From Prevotella sp. (GTDB lineage: Bacteria; Bacteroidota; Bacteroidia; Bacteroidales; Bacteroidaceae), in NCBI GenBank assembly GCA_017449495.1, contig JAFTFO010000043.1, positions 1-64,000 of the forward strand: a DNA stretch of 64,000 nucleotides. Reading direction: 5' to 3'. Shown piece after piece: positions 5,870 through 14,552 of this stretch (position 1 is the stretch's first letter; the number at the start of each line of letters is the position of its first letter). The notes beneath the pieces were generated by a model. It saw only the letters and a list, made by a program, of their open reading frames with translations, was not told the origin of the DNA and made no database searches. Both the position numbers and the translations under genes were made by a program.

Positions 5870-8203
5870 ATGCAAAAAAACTTAGTGATTGTGGAGTCTC
5901 CAGCCAAAGCGAAGACAATTGAAAAGTTCCTGGGAAAGGACTTCAAGGTGATGTCGAGCTATGGTCACATCCGCGACTTGAAGAAGAAGGAACTGAGTGT
6001 CGATGAAAAGACACTTGAACCGGAATACGAAATTCCTGAGGAGAAGACGAAGCTGGTGGCAGACCTCCGCGAAAAAGCCCATAAGGCCGAGAAGGTGTGG
6101 CTGGCATCCGATGAAGACCGTGAGGGAGAGGCCATCTCCTGGCACCTGTGCGAGGTGTTAGGTCTGGACAGCAAGAAGACGAACCGTATTGTGTTCCATG
6201 AAATCACAAAGCCCGCCATTTTGGAAGCTATTGAGCATCCCCGCCATCTGGATATGAATCTTGTGAACGCCCAGCAGGCCCGCCGTGTGCTGGACCGTAT
6301 CGTTGGTTTCAAGCTCTCGCCGGTGTTGTGGCGTAAGGTGAAGCCGGCTCTCTCTGCCGGACGTGTACAGAGCGTGGCCGTCAGACTGATTGTAGAGCGT
6401 GAGCGTGAGATTCAGAACTTCAAGAGCGAGATCTATTATGTTGTGAATGGCATCTTCGCCATCACCAACCCTGATGGCTCCGCCTCGGAGGTGAAGGCGC
6501 AGCTGGGCAGCCGTTTCAAGACTGCCGATGAGGTGCTTGCCTTCCTCGAGAAGTGCAAGGCTGCTACCTATACTGTGGAGAACATTCAGAAGAAACCCGT
6601 CAAGCGCACTCCCGCTCCCCCATTCACTACGTCAACCCTGCAACAGGAGGCTGCCCGTAAACTCGGCCTCACCGTCAGTCAGACGATGATGATTGCCCAG
6701 CACCTGTATGAGAATGGACAGATCACCTATATGCGTACAGACTCGGTGAACCTGTCGAAGCTTTGTCTGGGTGCCAGCAAGGAGGAGATTGTACGTCTCT
6801 ATGGTAAAGAATATAGTAAGACGCGCCAGTATCATACAAGTGCAAAGGGTGCCCAGGAGGCTCACGAGGCCATCCGTCCTACCTATATGGACCGTGCGGA
6901 GATAGAGGGCACAGCCCAGGAGAAGCGACTGTATGAGCTGATCTGGAAGCGTACGATCGCCAGCCAGATGGCTGATGCCGAGATGGAGAAGACTACAGTG
7001 ACGATTGCCATCAAGAACCAGGAGACAGGCGTCAGGCATCAGGAGGAGTTCATCGCACAGGGTGAAGTTGTGAAGTTCGATGGTTTCATCAAGGTATATC
7101 GTGAGTCATTTGACGACGAGGAACAACAGGAGGAGTATGGTCATATCCTTCCCCCGCTGAGCGAAGGTCAGGAACTCACCCGTCGGGAGGTCAATGCCAC
7201 CGAGCGTTTCGTTGCCGGGCCCCAGCGTTATACAGAGGCCAGTCTGGTGCATAAGATGGAAGAACTCGGTATTGGCCGTCCGTCGACCTATGCGCCTACC
7301 ATCAGCACGATCCAGCAGCGTGAGTATGTGACGAAGGGAGATAAGAAAGGTGAGGAACGTCTTTATGACGTCTATACCCTGAGGGGTAAGCAGATTGGTC
7401 AACGAACCCGCAAGGAGATCGTGGGGTCGGAGAAGGGCAAGCTGATTCCTACAGATATCGGTACCGTGGTGAATGACTTCCTGATGAAGCATTTCACGGA
7501 GATTATGGACTACAACTTTACCGCAAAGGTGGAGCAGGACTTTGATAAGATTGCCGAGGGTGACGAGGAGTGGAAGGATATGATGCACTTGTTCTACAAG
7601 GATTTCGAGCCGACGGTGGAGCAGACCATCAACAGCCGTGAGCGTCATAAGGCCGGCGAGCGTGTGCTGGGTAAGGATCCCAAGACCGGCAAGCCTGTCT
7701 TCGTGAAGATTGGTCGCTTCGGTCCTGTCGTGCAGATCGGTACGGCTGATGACAATGAGAAGCCGACTTTCGCCCAGATGCCTAAGGAGAAGAGTATCGA
7801 GACCATCACCCTTGAAGAGGCACTGGAACTGTTCAAGTTGCCGCGTGAGATCGGCGATTATGAGGGTAAGCCCGTCACCATCGGAGCCGGTCGTTTCGGA
7901 CCCTATGTCCTCTATGACCGCAAGTATACCTCGGTGCCCAAAGGTGCTGATCCGATGGCGTTGACCCTCGATGACGCTATCGCCCTTATCAAGGAGAGGC
8001 AGCAGGAAGAAAAGCGTAAGCACCTGAAGGTGTTTATCGAGGATCCGAAGCTTGAGGTGCTTGATGGCCGTTATGGTCCTTATCTGGCTTACGATGGTAA
8101 GAACTACCGTCTGCCGAAGAGCATGCATGAGAAGGCCGCCGAGCTGACCTATGAGGAGTGTATGAAGGTGATTAAGGCTGTACCCGCAAATCGTAAATCG
8201 TAA
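5870..8203 (+). CDS. topA: DNA topoisomerase I
   Basis: 777 residues; type IA topoisomerase that relaxes negative supercoils by cutting one strand through a 5'-phosphotyrosine. The Toprim domain opens at NLVIVESPAKAKTIEKFLG and includes the metal-binding DEDREGE (residues 81-87). The active-site Tyr287 lies in ITYMRTDS, followed by HEAIRPT and the GIGRPSTYA block. Instead of the zinc fingers of the E. coli enzyme, the C-terminus has glycine-rich repeats of the GRFGP-VQIG / GRFGPYVLYD / GRYGPYLAYD type, as usual in Bacteroidota. It has its own promoter and is followed 8 bp later by aroK; the last codons lie in a short tandem repeat (8188-8206). Confidence 0.97.
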   Translation: MQKNLVIVESPAKAKTIEKFLGKDFKVMSSYGHIRDLKKKELSVDEKTLEPEYEIPEEKTKLVADLREKAHKAEKVWLASDEDREGEAISWHLCEVLGLDSKKTNRIVFHEITKPAILEAIEHPRHLDMNLVNAQQARRVLDRIVGFKLSPVLWRKVKPALSAGRVQSVAVRLIVEREREIQNFKSEIYYVVNGIFAITNPDGSASEVKAQLGSRFKTADEVLAFLEKCKAATYTVENIQKKPVKRTPAPPFTTSTLQQEAARKLGLTVSQTMMIAQHLYENGQITYMRTDSVNLSKLCLGASKEEIVRLYGKEYSKTRQYHTSAKGAQEAHEAIRPTYMDRAEIEGTAQEKRLYELIWKRTIASQMADAEMEKTTVTIAIKNQETGVRHQEEFIAQGEVVKFDGFIKVYRESFDDEEQQEEYGHILPPLSEGQELTRREVNATERFVAGPQRYTEASLVHKMEELGIGRPSTYAPTISTIQQREYVTKGDKKGEERLYDVYTLRGKQIGQRTRKEIVGSEKGKLIPTDIGTVVNDFLMKHFTEIMDYNFTAKVEQDFDKIAEGDEEWKDMMHLFYKDFEPTVEQTINSRERHKAGERVLGKDPKTGKPVFVKIGRFGPVVQIGTADDNEKPTFAQMPKEKSIETITLEEALELFKLPREIGDYEGKPVTIGAGRFGPYVLYDRKYTSVPKGADPMALTLDDAIALIKERQQEEKRKHLKVFIEDPKLEVLDGRYGPYLAYDGKNYRLPKSMHEKAAELTYEECMKVIKAVPANRKS

Positions 8204-8206
8204 ATC
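8188..8206. repeat. Short tandem repeat at the topA/aroK junction
   Basis: AAATCGT is repeated twice followed by AAATC. The repeat encodes the last residues (N-R-K-S) and the stop of topA and forms most of the spacer before aroK. Confidence 0.7.
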
Positions 8207-8211
8207 CTTTA

Positions 8212-8739
8212 ATGACGCGTATCATCCTCATCGGCTATATGGGTGCTGGTAAGACCACCATCGGCAAGGCACTCTCGAAAGAATTGGGTATCATCTTCTA
8301 CGATCTCGACTGGTATATCGAGAGCCGTATGCGGAAGACCGTCTCGCAGATCTTCGCAGAGCGGGGAGAGGAGGGATTCCGGAAGATTGAATACAACATG
8401 CTCCACGAGGTGGCAGAGTTCGAAGATGTCATCATTAGCTGTGGCGGCGGCACACCCTGTTTCTTCGACAATATGGACTATCTGAACCAACAGGGCCAGG
8501 TGGTCTATCTGAAGGCAGAGCCGGAAGTGTTGTACAAGCATCTGCAGATGGCCCGTGTGGAGCGTCCACTCCTGAAGGGCAAGAGTGAGGAGGAGCTGTT
8601 GACGTTTATCAAGGAACAGATCGAGAAGCGTGAACCATTCTATACGAAGGCCCGCTATACGCTTGATGTCAGCCTCATGGACAACTACGATAAGATCAAG
8701 ATCAGTGTCGAGAAAATAAAAGAACTATTGGGATTATGA
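8212..8739 (+). CDS. aroK: Shikimate kinase
   Basis: 175 residues. The enzyme phosphorylates shikimate at O3 with ATP, the fifth step of the chorismate pathway, in the cytoplasm. The P-loop GYMGAGKTT (residues 8-16) is at the very N-terminus; the shikimate-binding D-L-D-W and the GGGTP loop (CGGGTPCF) are present, as is the lid region with RPLL. Length is normal for the family. It starts 8 bp after topA and its stop overlaps the speA start by 4 nt (ATGA), so aroK and speA are coupled. Confidence 0.95.
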   Translation: MTRIILIGYMGAGKTTIGKALSKELGIIFYDLDWYIESRMRKTVSQIFAERGEEGFRKIEYNMLHEVAEFEDVIISCGGGTPCFFDNMDYLNQQGQVVYLKAEPEVLYKHLQMARVERPLLKGKSEEELLTFIKEQIEKREPFYTKARYTLDVSLMDNYDKIKISVEKIKELLGL

Positions 8740-10628
8740 AGAAATGGACCATCGATGACTCAAAGGAGCTCTACAACATCAATGGGTGGGGCACCTCTTA
8801 TTTCGGCATCAACGAGAAAGGCGATGTCTATGTGACCCCTTGTAAGAATGGTACGCAGATCGACCTGCGTGAGGTGATGGATGAGCTGGCATTGCGTGAT
8901 GTCACGCCGCCTGTGTTGCTCCGTTTCCCCGATATCCTCGACAATCGTATCGAGAAGACGTGGAGCTGTTTCAAGAAAGCCTCTGAGGAATATGACTATA
9001 AAGGTGAGAACTATGTGGTCTATCCCATCAAGGTCAATCAGATGCAGCCTGTCGTAGAGGAGATTATCTCTCACGGCCGTAAGTTCAACCTCGGTCTGGA
9101 GGCTGGCTCGAAGCCTGAACTGCATGCCGTTATCGCCATGCAGTGCCAGAGTGACTCGATCATCGTCTGTAACGGCTATAAGGACCAGAGTTATATCGAA
9201 CTGGCATTGTTGGCCCAGAAGATGGGTAAGCAGATCTTCATTGTCGTAGAGAAGATGAACGAGCTGGAGATCATCGCCCGCGAAGCCAAGAAAATGAACA
9301 TCCGTCCGAATATCGGAATCCGCATCAAACTGGCCTCCTCTGGCTCCGGTAAATGGGAGGAGAGCGGTGGCGATGCCTCGAAGTTCGGGCTGACCAGTGC
9401 CGAGTTGTTGGAGGCGCTCGACCTGTTGGATAAGAAAGATATGCGCGATTGTCTCCGACTGATCCATTTCCATATAGGTAGTCAGATTACGAAGATCCGC
9501 CGTATTCAGACGGCTCTCCGTGAGGCCTCGCAGTTCTATATCCAACTGCATAAGATGGGCTATAATGTCGATTTCGTTGACTGTGGTGGTGGCTTAGGTG
9601 TTGACTATGACGGCACCCGTTCTCCGTCGAGCGAGTCGTCAGTCAACTATTCCATTCAGGAATATGTCAACGACTGTATCTATACCTTCGTCGATGCAGC
9701 AAATAAGAACGACCTTCCCCATCCGAATATCATCACCGAGAGTGGCCGTTCGCTGGCTGCCCACCACTCTGTGCTGGTTATCGATGTGCTGGAGACAGCC
9801 TCTCTGCCAGAGATGCCGGAGGAGTTTGAGCCTGACGAGAATTCACACCAGTTGGTGAAAGACCTCTATGATATCTGGGATAATCTCTCGCCACGTAATG
9901 TGTTGGAAGACTGGCACGATGCCGAACAGATTCGTGAGGAAGTGCTCGACCTCTTCTCACACGGTATTGTCGACCTGAAGACCCGGGCAGAGGTGGAAGC
10001 GATGTACTGGAGTGTGTGTCATGAGATCCACGCCCTCGCCAAGAGCCTGAAGCATATCCCGGAGGAGCTGATGAAGATCGACAAGCTGTTGGCAGACAAG
10101 TATTTCTGCAACTTCTCCCTCTTCCAGAGTCTCAGCGACTCGTGGGCCATCGATCAGGTATTCCCCATCATGCCCCTCCAACGACTGGATGAGCGTCCTA
10201 CACGCAATGCCACTATTCAGGATATCACCTGCGACTCAGACGGTAAGATTGCCAATTTCACCACCAATCGCCATAACTCCCACTCGCTGCCTGTTCATCC
10301 CCTCAAGAAGAATGAGCCTTATTATTTGGGTGTGTTCCTCGTAGGGGCTTATCAGGAGATTCTGGGCGACATGCATAATCTCTTTGGTGATACCAATGCC
10401 GTGCATATCTCTGAGAAAGATGGTACCTATCATATCGACCAGATCATTGACGGCGAGACGGTGGAGGAGGTTCTCGAGTACGTGCAGTATAATCCCAAGA
10501 AATTGGTCCGTCAGTTGGAGGTCTGGGTGGCCAAGAGTGTGAAGCAGGGTAAGATTTCCCTTGAGGAGGGTAAGGAGTTCCTGTCGAACTACCGTTCTGG
10601 GCTTTATGGATATACTTATCTAGAATAA
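8736..10628 (+). CDS. speA: Biosynthetic arginine decarboxylase
   Basis: 630 residues; PLP enzyme that converts arginine to agmatine, the entry to polyamine synthesis. The PLP lysine lies in VVYPIKVNQ, the phosphate-binding glycines in the barrel (HFHIGSQI, DCGGGLGVDYDG) and the ESGRSLAAHHSV block are all as in SpeA of the alanine-racemase-fold group. Length matches E. coli SpeA, including the inserted helical domain around residues 370-460. The start overlaps the aroK stop. Its downstream neighbour argB makes arginine, the substrate of this enzyme, so the pair plausibly links arginine synthesis to polyamines. Confidence 0.96.
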   Translation: MKKWTIDDSKELYNINGWGTSYFGINEKGDVYVTPCKNGTQIDLREVMDELALRDVTPPVLLRFPDILDNRIEKTWSCFKKASEEYDYKGENYVVYPIKVNQMQPVVEEIISHGRKFNLGLEAGSKPELHAVIAMQCQSDSIIVCNGYKDQSYIELALLAQKMGKQIFIVVEKMNELEIIAREAKKMNIRPNIGIRIKLASSGSGKWEESGGDASKFGLTSAELLEALDLLDKKDMRDCLRLIHFHIGSQITKIRRIQTALREASQFYIQLHKMGYNVDFVDCGGGLGVDYDGTRSPSSESSVNYSIQEYVNDCIYTFVDAANKNDLPHPNIITESGRSLAAHHSVLVIDVLETASLPEMPEEFEPDENSHQLVKDLYDIWDNLSPRNVLEDWHDAEQIREEVLDLFSHGIVDLKTRAEVEAMYWSVCHEIHALAKSLKHIPEELMKIDKLLADKYFCNFSLFQSLSDSWAIDQVFPIMPLQRLDERPTRNATIQDITCDSDGKIANFTTNRHNSHSLPVHPLKKNEPYYLGVFLVGAYQEILGDMHNLFGDTNAVHISEKDGTYHIDQIIDGETVEEVLEYVQYNPKKLVRQLEVWVAKSVKQGKISLEEGKEFLSNYRSGLYGYTYLE

Positions 10629-10651
10629 CTAGTAGAATTAGTAAGACTAGT
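10619..10651. repeat. Degenerate tandem repeat in the speA-argB spacer
   Basis: Units of 9-10 nt sharing TAGTA/ TAGTC (AACTAGTAG, AATTAGTAAG, ACTAGTC) fill the spacer right up to the argB ATG. Confidence 0.55.
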
Positions 10652-10652
10652 C

Positions 10653-11435
10653 ATGAAGCAGAAACTGACTATCGTTAAAGTGGGTGGGGCTGTCGTGGAA
10701 GATGAGGCCCAGCTCTCGCAACTGCTCAAAGACTTCAGTGCCATTGAGGGCAGAAAGGTATTGGTGCATGGTGGAGGCCGTAAGGCCACGAAGGTCGCAG
10801 AGGCCCTCGGCATTGAATCGAAGATGGTGGGTGGTCGTCGTATCACCGATGCCGACATGCTTCATGTCGTCACGATGGTCTATGGAGGTCTGGTAAACAA
10901 GAATCTCGTAGCTCGTCTGCAGGCGAATGGCGTAAATGCCCTCGGATTGACGGGTGCCGATATGGATGTCATCCGTAGTCACAGGCGCCCGTTGAAGGAT
11001 GGGGTCGACTTTGGCTTTGTTGGTGACGTAGACCGCGCTGACGGTCAGATGCTCAGTCGTCTTATTGAGGAAGGAGTTACCCCTGTGATGGCCCCCCTGA
11101 CGCACGACGGACAGGGAAACATCCTCAATACCAATGCCGATACGATCGCCTCTGAGACGGCTAAGGCACTCGCACCCTTCTACGATGTGACGCTGATCTT
11201 CAGTTTTGAGAAGAAGGGGGTGCTTCGTAATCCCGACGATGACGACTCTGTGATTCCGACCATCTCGCGTGCGGACGTTATTAAATATAAGGCCGACGGT
11301 ACTATTAGTGGTGGCATGTTGCCGAAGATTGAAAATGCCCTTGCGGCCATTGATGCTGGGGTCTCTCGTGTCATCATCACCCTTGCTACCGCCCTCGATG
11401 GTCGTCAGGGTACTGTGATTTCGGACTATCCCTAA
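10653..11435 (+). CDS. argB: Acetylglutamate kinase
   Basis: 260 residues; phosphorylates N-acetylglutamate in the second step of arginine synthesis. The amino-acid-kinase fold shows the nucleotide-binding KVGGAVVED at the N-terminus, LVHGGGRKATKVAEALG for the substrate, GLTGADMDVIRS in the middle and GGMLPKIENALAAIDAGVSRV near the C-terminus. It is slightly shorter than many ArgB proteins and lacks the N-terminal helix of arginine-inhibited forms, so feedback control is uncertain. The 24-bp gap after speA and the shared direction suggest one operon, closed by a terminator at 11452-11486. Confidence 0.95.
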   Translation: MKQKLTIVKVGGAVVEDEAQLSQLLKDFSAIEGRKVLVHGGGRKATKVAEALGIESKMVGGRRITDADMLHVVTMVYGGLVNKNLVARLQANGVNALGLTGADMDVIRSHRRPLKDGVDFGFVGDVDRADGQMLSRLIEEGVTPVMAPLTHDGQGNILNTNADTIASETAKALAPFYDVTLIFSFEKKGVLRNPDDDDSVIPTISRADVIKYKADGTISGGMLPKIENALAAIDAGVSRVIITLATALDGRQGTVISDYP

Positions 11436-11451
11436 CCCTTTTTTATCTTAG

Positions 11452-11486
11452 GAGGGGAAATCTTTTTGAAGATTTTCGCCTTTTTA
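11452..11486 (+). terminator. Terminator after argB
   Basis: AAATCTT / AAGATTT stem extended by G-C pairs, loop TTTG, followed by TTTTTATT. Confidence 0.75.
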
Positions 11487-11529
11487 TTGTAACTTTTCCG
11501 TTTCCCAATCGTCATTTATATTAGAGAGG

Positions 11530-12045
11530 ATGAAAAAGATCAGTTTCCGGAATGATATTCTGCCGCTGAAGAATGAGCTCTACAGGCTCGCGCTCCGCAT
11601 CACTCTCAATCCAGCGGAGGCGGAAGATGTGGTTCAGGAGACAATGATCAAGGTCTGGAACAGGCGAGACCGCTGGGAAGAGTTAGACTCTATCGAAGCC
11701 TTCTGCCTCACCATCTGCCGGAACATCGCTGTTGACAAGACGAGAAAGGCGGGAAACCAGAACCCGAGTCTGGAAGAGGGGCACGATTCTGCCGACTACA
11801 GCTACTCATCCAATCCCGAAGAGCAGACTATGCAGCGCGACCGTATCGCACTCGTCAGGCAGCTCATCGACAACTTGCCCGAGAAACAGCGCAGTTGCAT
11901 GCAGCTTCGGGAGTTCGAGGGCAAGAGTTATAAGGAAATAGCGCAGATACTGGGTGTCACGGAAGAGCAGGTGAAAATCAATATCTTCAGGGCACGACAA
12001 CAGATCAAGCAGCAATTTATAAAGACAGAGAATTATGGACTATAA
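11530..12045 (+). CDS. ECF-type RNA polymerase sigma factor
   Basis: 171 residues with the two-domain ECF plan. Region 2 (LYRLALRITLNPAEAEDVVQETMIKVWNRR) binds core polymerase and the -10 site; region 4 (LPEKQRSCMQLREFEGKSYKEIAQILGVTEEQVKINIFRAR) holds the helix-turn-helix for the -35 site. The acidic linker is short and there is no extra C-terminal domain. The ATG follows TAGAGAGG, an unusually good ribosome site for this genome. The next gene starts inside its 3' end, which is the normal layout for a sigma factor with its regulator. Its target promoters cannot be read here. Confidence 0.92.
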   Translation: MKKISFRNDILPLKNELYRLALRITLNPAEAEDVVQETMIKVWNRRDRWEELDSIEAFCLTICRNIAVDKTRKAGNQNPSLEEGHDSADYSYSSNPEEQTMQRDRIALVRQLIDNLPEKQRSCMQLREFEGKSYKEIAQILGVTEEQVKINIFRARQQIKQQFIKTENYGL

Positions 12046-12502
12046 GTACATCGAACAGCTATTGGAACGTTACTGGGAGGGTGAGACCACCCTTCAGGAG
12101 GAGTCGATTCTCCGCACGTTCTTCAGCCAGCCGGACATTCCAGAGGATCTTCGGAAGTTCCAGCCGCTCTTCATGTGTGAGCTGCAGAAGGATGAACCGC
12201 TGGGTGAAGCCTTCGATGCCCGCATCCTTGAACAGATCGGTGAGGCCCCTGTGGCAAAGACCGTATCGTTGAAGGATCGTCTGATGCCGCTGTTCAAGGC
12301 CGCTGCTATCGTGGCCATCATCCTGACCTTGGGTAACGCTGCCCAGGCGCCATGGGATATCTGGGAAGACCCGAGAGGTGCTTATGTGAAGGCACAGGAG
12401 GAACTGACAGATACGGTCAACGTGCTGACTACGATACAGGCGGAGAATGTCAGCGACACGATTCAGGCACCGGCGAAGGAGAAGTCCACCTATTTGGAAT
12501 AA
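12035..12502 (+). CDS. Putative single-pass membrane partner (anti-sigma-like) of the ECF factor
   Basis: 155 residues, overlapping the sigma gene by 11 nt. The N-terminal 85 residues are helical and charged (YIEQLLERYWEGETTLQEESILRTFF), followed by one membrane segment (LFKAAAIVAIILTLGNAAQA, about residues 88-108) and a short polar periplasmic tail with Thr and Glu. This topology, cytoplasmic head, one helix and short tail, is that of small anti-sigma-like proteins encoded after ECF factors in Bacteroidota. No zinc-binding HxxxCxxC motif is present, so it is not a classic ZAS protein. Function is inferred from context. Confidence 0.65.
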   Translation: MDYKYIEQLLERYWEGETTLQEESILRTFFSQPDIPEDLRKFQPLFMCELQKDEPLGEAFDARILEQIGEAPVAKTVSLKDRLMPLFKAAAIVAIILTLGNAAQAPWDIWEDPRGAYVKAQEELTDTVNVLTTIQAENVSDTIQAPAKEKSTYLE

Positions 12503-12589
12503 ATTTTTCTATGCTTTCTATATTATAGTTAAACAAAGAAGCTGTGAAGCTTCGACTCTCTCAAATTTATTAAGTACTAACAGAAGTTA

Positions 12590-12617
12590 TGGGCTGCAAC
12601 CAACGAGTTGCAGCCCA
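12590..12617. terminator. Bidirectional terminator
   Basis: Perfect 11-bp stem TGGGCTGCAAC / GTTGCAGCCCA with a 6-nt loop between the convergent sigma-partner and CPBP genes. A smaller hairpin (GAAGCT/AGCTTC, 12539-12554) precedes it. Confidence 0.75.
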
Positions 12618-12622
12618 CTTCA

Positions 12623-13381
12623 TTATTTCTCCAGTCTGACGTTTAGCTGGAACAACGCGGGCAGTAAGATACAGAGTGAGAAGCCCACAGCCATCAGTGC
12701 CATCCGTTCCGAACCAAAGAGGTCCGTCAGGGTTAGGTCTGGGTCAGGATAGAGGTTATACATCACATAAGCCACCGAGTTATTCACCCAGTGATACACC
12801 ATTCCTGGTACGATACTGTCTGTGCGATAATACAGCCATCCTAATAGCAGTCCGATGAGGAAAGCATGCGGTAGCTGGGCAGGGTTCATGTGGGCGGCAG
12901 CGAAGAGCAGTGCAGAGATGGCAATGGCTACCCAGGGTTTGCTACTCCACCGCAATAGTGAGCGCAGGATGGCACCACGGAACACCAGTTCTTCACCTAA
13001 GGGTGCTAACAGTCCGATAGCTACATAGCCCCAGCGGTCCTTCATAATCAGGTCGAACGTGTCCTCAGCGATATTAGGCAGTTCAGGCATGTGTTCCTGA
13101 ATCCAGACGGAAGGGATGATAGCACCGAGGGCAGCGACGACACACCATACCAGCGTCAGCCAAGGACGAGTCCGGATCCAGTGTCTTGATACCTCGCACC
13201 ATTTGGCCAAAAGGAACACGGCTATAGTGATTAGTGTGAACACCGTCGTTGTGACGATAATGCCTGCGGCGTCGTCCATGACATTCTTCCCAAACGCCCA
13301 GTTCCAGACACCACCTACAATCATGCTGGCAATCACTTGGATGGCCAGGAATACAAACGTATAGATAATAGCATTTTTCAT
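12623..13381 (-). CDS. CPBP-family intramembrane metalloprotease
   Basis: 252 residues with about eight membrane helices. The family's catalytic blocks are present: EELVFRGAIL (EExxxR), FAAAHMNPAQ (the second motif with His) and YHWVNNSVAY (HxxxN), which bind the metal inside the membrane. CPBP proteins include CAAX prenyl proteases and bacteriocin-immunity or maturation factors; the substrate here is unknown. It starts 23 bp after ribF on the same strand and is probably co-transcribed with it. Confidence 0.88.
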   Translation of the reverse strand: MKNAIIYTFVFLAIQVIASMIVGGVWNWAFGKNVMDDAAGIIVTTTVFTLITIAVFLLAKWCEVSRHWIRTRPWLTLVWCVVAALGAIIPSVWIQEHMPELPNIAEDTFDLIMKDRWGYVAIGLLAPLGEELVFRGAILRSLLRWSSKPWVAIAISALLFAAAHMNPAQLPHAFLIGLLLGWLYYRTDSIVPGMVYHWVNNSVAYVMYNLYPDPDLTLTDLFGSERMALMAVGFSLCILLPALFQLNVRLEK

Positions 13382-13404
13382 CTTGATAAGTACGATTTAT
13401 TGAT

Positions 13405-14352
13405 TTATGATTCGCGATTTAATAGTTCCAGACAAGCTTCACGGTCTTCCTTCAGTTGTGCCACCAGTGCCTCGGGTGATCCGAACTTCCGTTCCTCGCG
13501 CAGTCTTGATACAAACGTGATAAGTACCGTCTGACCATAGAGGTCACCGTCGAAGTCGAAGATGTTCACCTCCAGCGTCCTATTTCTGCCGTCGAAGGTG
13601 GGACGTGTGCCGATGTTCATCATGGCAGGCAGCCGATCTTTGTGCTTGCCGATCGTGGCCCATACGGCATAGACACCACTGGCGGGAATCAGTTTGAAGG
13701 GATCGTCAGACTGCAGGTTGGCTGTAGGGAATCCTAACTGATGGCCGATATGCTCGCCAGGCATAACCTTGCCAGAGAGCTGATAGGGCCGTTCCAACAG
13801 GATGGCAGCCGTCTCTACGTCGCCATCCTCAGAGAGCAGACGGCGGATGTTTGACGAACAGACGGAAATATCATCATTCAGCAATGATAGCCTGATGCCT
13901 TGATATACCTTGATGCCCAGTTCCTGACCATAGCGCATGTAGTCGTCGAACCCTTCCGTCCTATCGTGGCCGAAACGGTTGTCATAGCCAATCTGGAGCA
14001 TGTTGACGTTGAGCTTCTCCTTGAGGATCTGTGCCATGAAGTCGTGAGCCGAGAGCGAGGCCATCTCCTTGGTGAAAGGCAACACTATCAGGAAGTCGAC
14101 GCCCAATAACTCAAGTTCCTGCTCCTTCTCCTTCTGCGACGTTAGCAGTTGAGGATGAAACTGAGGGGCGAACAGTTGTTTGGGAAGACGGTCAAAGGTG
14201 ACGACCATCGATTTCAGATGGAGAGCGTGAGCATCAGAGATCAGGCGCCTGATGACCTGCCGGTGCCCTGCATGGACACCATCAAACACGCCGATGGTGG
14301 CAGCGCATTGAGGCATCAATCTCGTCTTTTCTATGTTGCGAATTATCTCCAT
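13405..14352 (-). CDS. ribF: Bifunctional riboflavin kinase / FAD synthetase
   Basis: 315 residues; makes FMN from riboflavin and then FAD. The N-terminal nucleotidyltransferase half begins with ATIGVFDGVHAGHRQVI (the GxFDGxHxGH motif) and contains ICSSNIRRLL (SSTxIR-like). The C-terminal kinase half has GEHIGHQLGFPTANLQ (GxxxGxxxGFPTAN) and VNIFDFDGDLYGQTV. An ATG 27 nt upstream gives a longer frame, but MEIIRNIEK is the normal start and the -7 box lies between the two, which makes the longer form impossible from that promoter. The mRNA would be nearly leaderless. Confidence 0.93.
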   Translation of the reverse strand: MEIIRNIEKTRLMPQCAATIGVFDGVHAGHRQVIRRLISDAHALHLKSMVVTFDRLPKQLFAPQFHPQLLTSQKEKEQELELLGVDFLIVLPFTKEMASLSAHDFMAQILKEKLNVNMLQIGYDNRFGHDRTEGFDDYMRYGQELGIKVYQGIRLSLLNDDISVCSSNIRRLLSEDGDVETAAILLERPYQLSGKVMPGEHIGHQLGFPTANLQSDDPFKLIPASGVYAVWATIGKHKDRLPAMMNIGTRPTFDGRNRTLEVNIFDFDGDLYGQTVLITFVSRLREERKFGSPEALVAQLKEDREACLELLNRES

Positions 14353-14359
14353 TGGGGTG

Positions 14360-14367
14360 CAAAGGTA
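14360..14367 (-). promoter_or_regulatory. -7 box of ribF, seven nt before the start codon
   Basis: Minus-strand TACCTTTG followed by only seven bases and then the ATG at 14352. The predicted transcript would have a leader of zero to about four nt. Confidence 0.65.
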
Positions 14368-14406
14368 CTTAATTTCCACTTATTTTGTGTTATTTAGGCA
14401 TAAAAA

Positions 14407-14438
14407 TTTGGATATTTAAAGATTTTCCTATACCTTTG
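14407..14438 (+). promoter_or_regulatory. Promoter of the CAT tRNA
   Basis: TTTG (14407-14410), 20 nt, TACCTTTG (14431-14438): full match to the Bacteroidota consensus, 13 nt before the tRNA. Confidence 0.85.
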
Positions 14439-14451
14439 CATCGCAAAACGC

Positions 14452-14525
14452 GGACTTGTAGCTCAGTTGGTCAGAGCAACAGACTCATAATCTGGAGGTC
14501 GTAGGTTCAAGCCCTACCTGGTCCA
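14452..14525 (+). tRNA. tRNA with CAT anticodon (elongator Met, or Ile2)
   Basis: 74-nt cloverleaf: acceptor GGACTTG/CTGGTCC, D-stem GCTC/GAGC, anticodon loop CTCATAA (CAT), T-stem GTAGG/CCTAC with loop TTCAAGC, discriminator A, no encoded CCA. It lacks the three G-C pairs of initiator tRNA. Position 6-67 is T-T and 27-43 is A-G, both mismatches. Elongator Met and lysidine-modified Ile2 cannot be separated by eye. Confidence 0.9.
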
Positions 14526-14552
14526 CACATTTTTTTAAGCCATCCGCATGTT

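Noticed and set aside
7106-8128. 340-codon frame on the minus strand inside topA
   Set aside because: It is the complement of a well-conserved gene with normal codon use on the plus strand; the translated product has no recognisable domain.
8188-8206. AAATCGT repeat as an integration attachment site
   Set aside because: No integrase gene or second copy nearby, and the repeat lies within the topA stop region; it fits the spacer repeats seen elsewhere.
11530-12502. ECF sigma factor and partner as regulators of the lipoprotein cluster
   Set aside because: No shared promoter motif different from TAnnTTTG was found in the cluster, and ribF, CPBP and a tRNA lie between.
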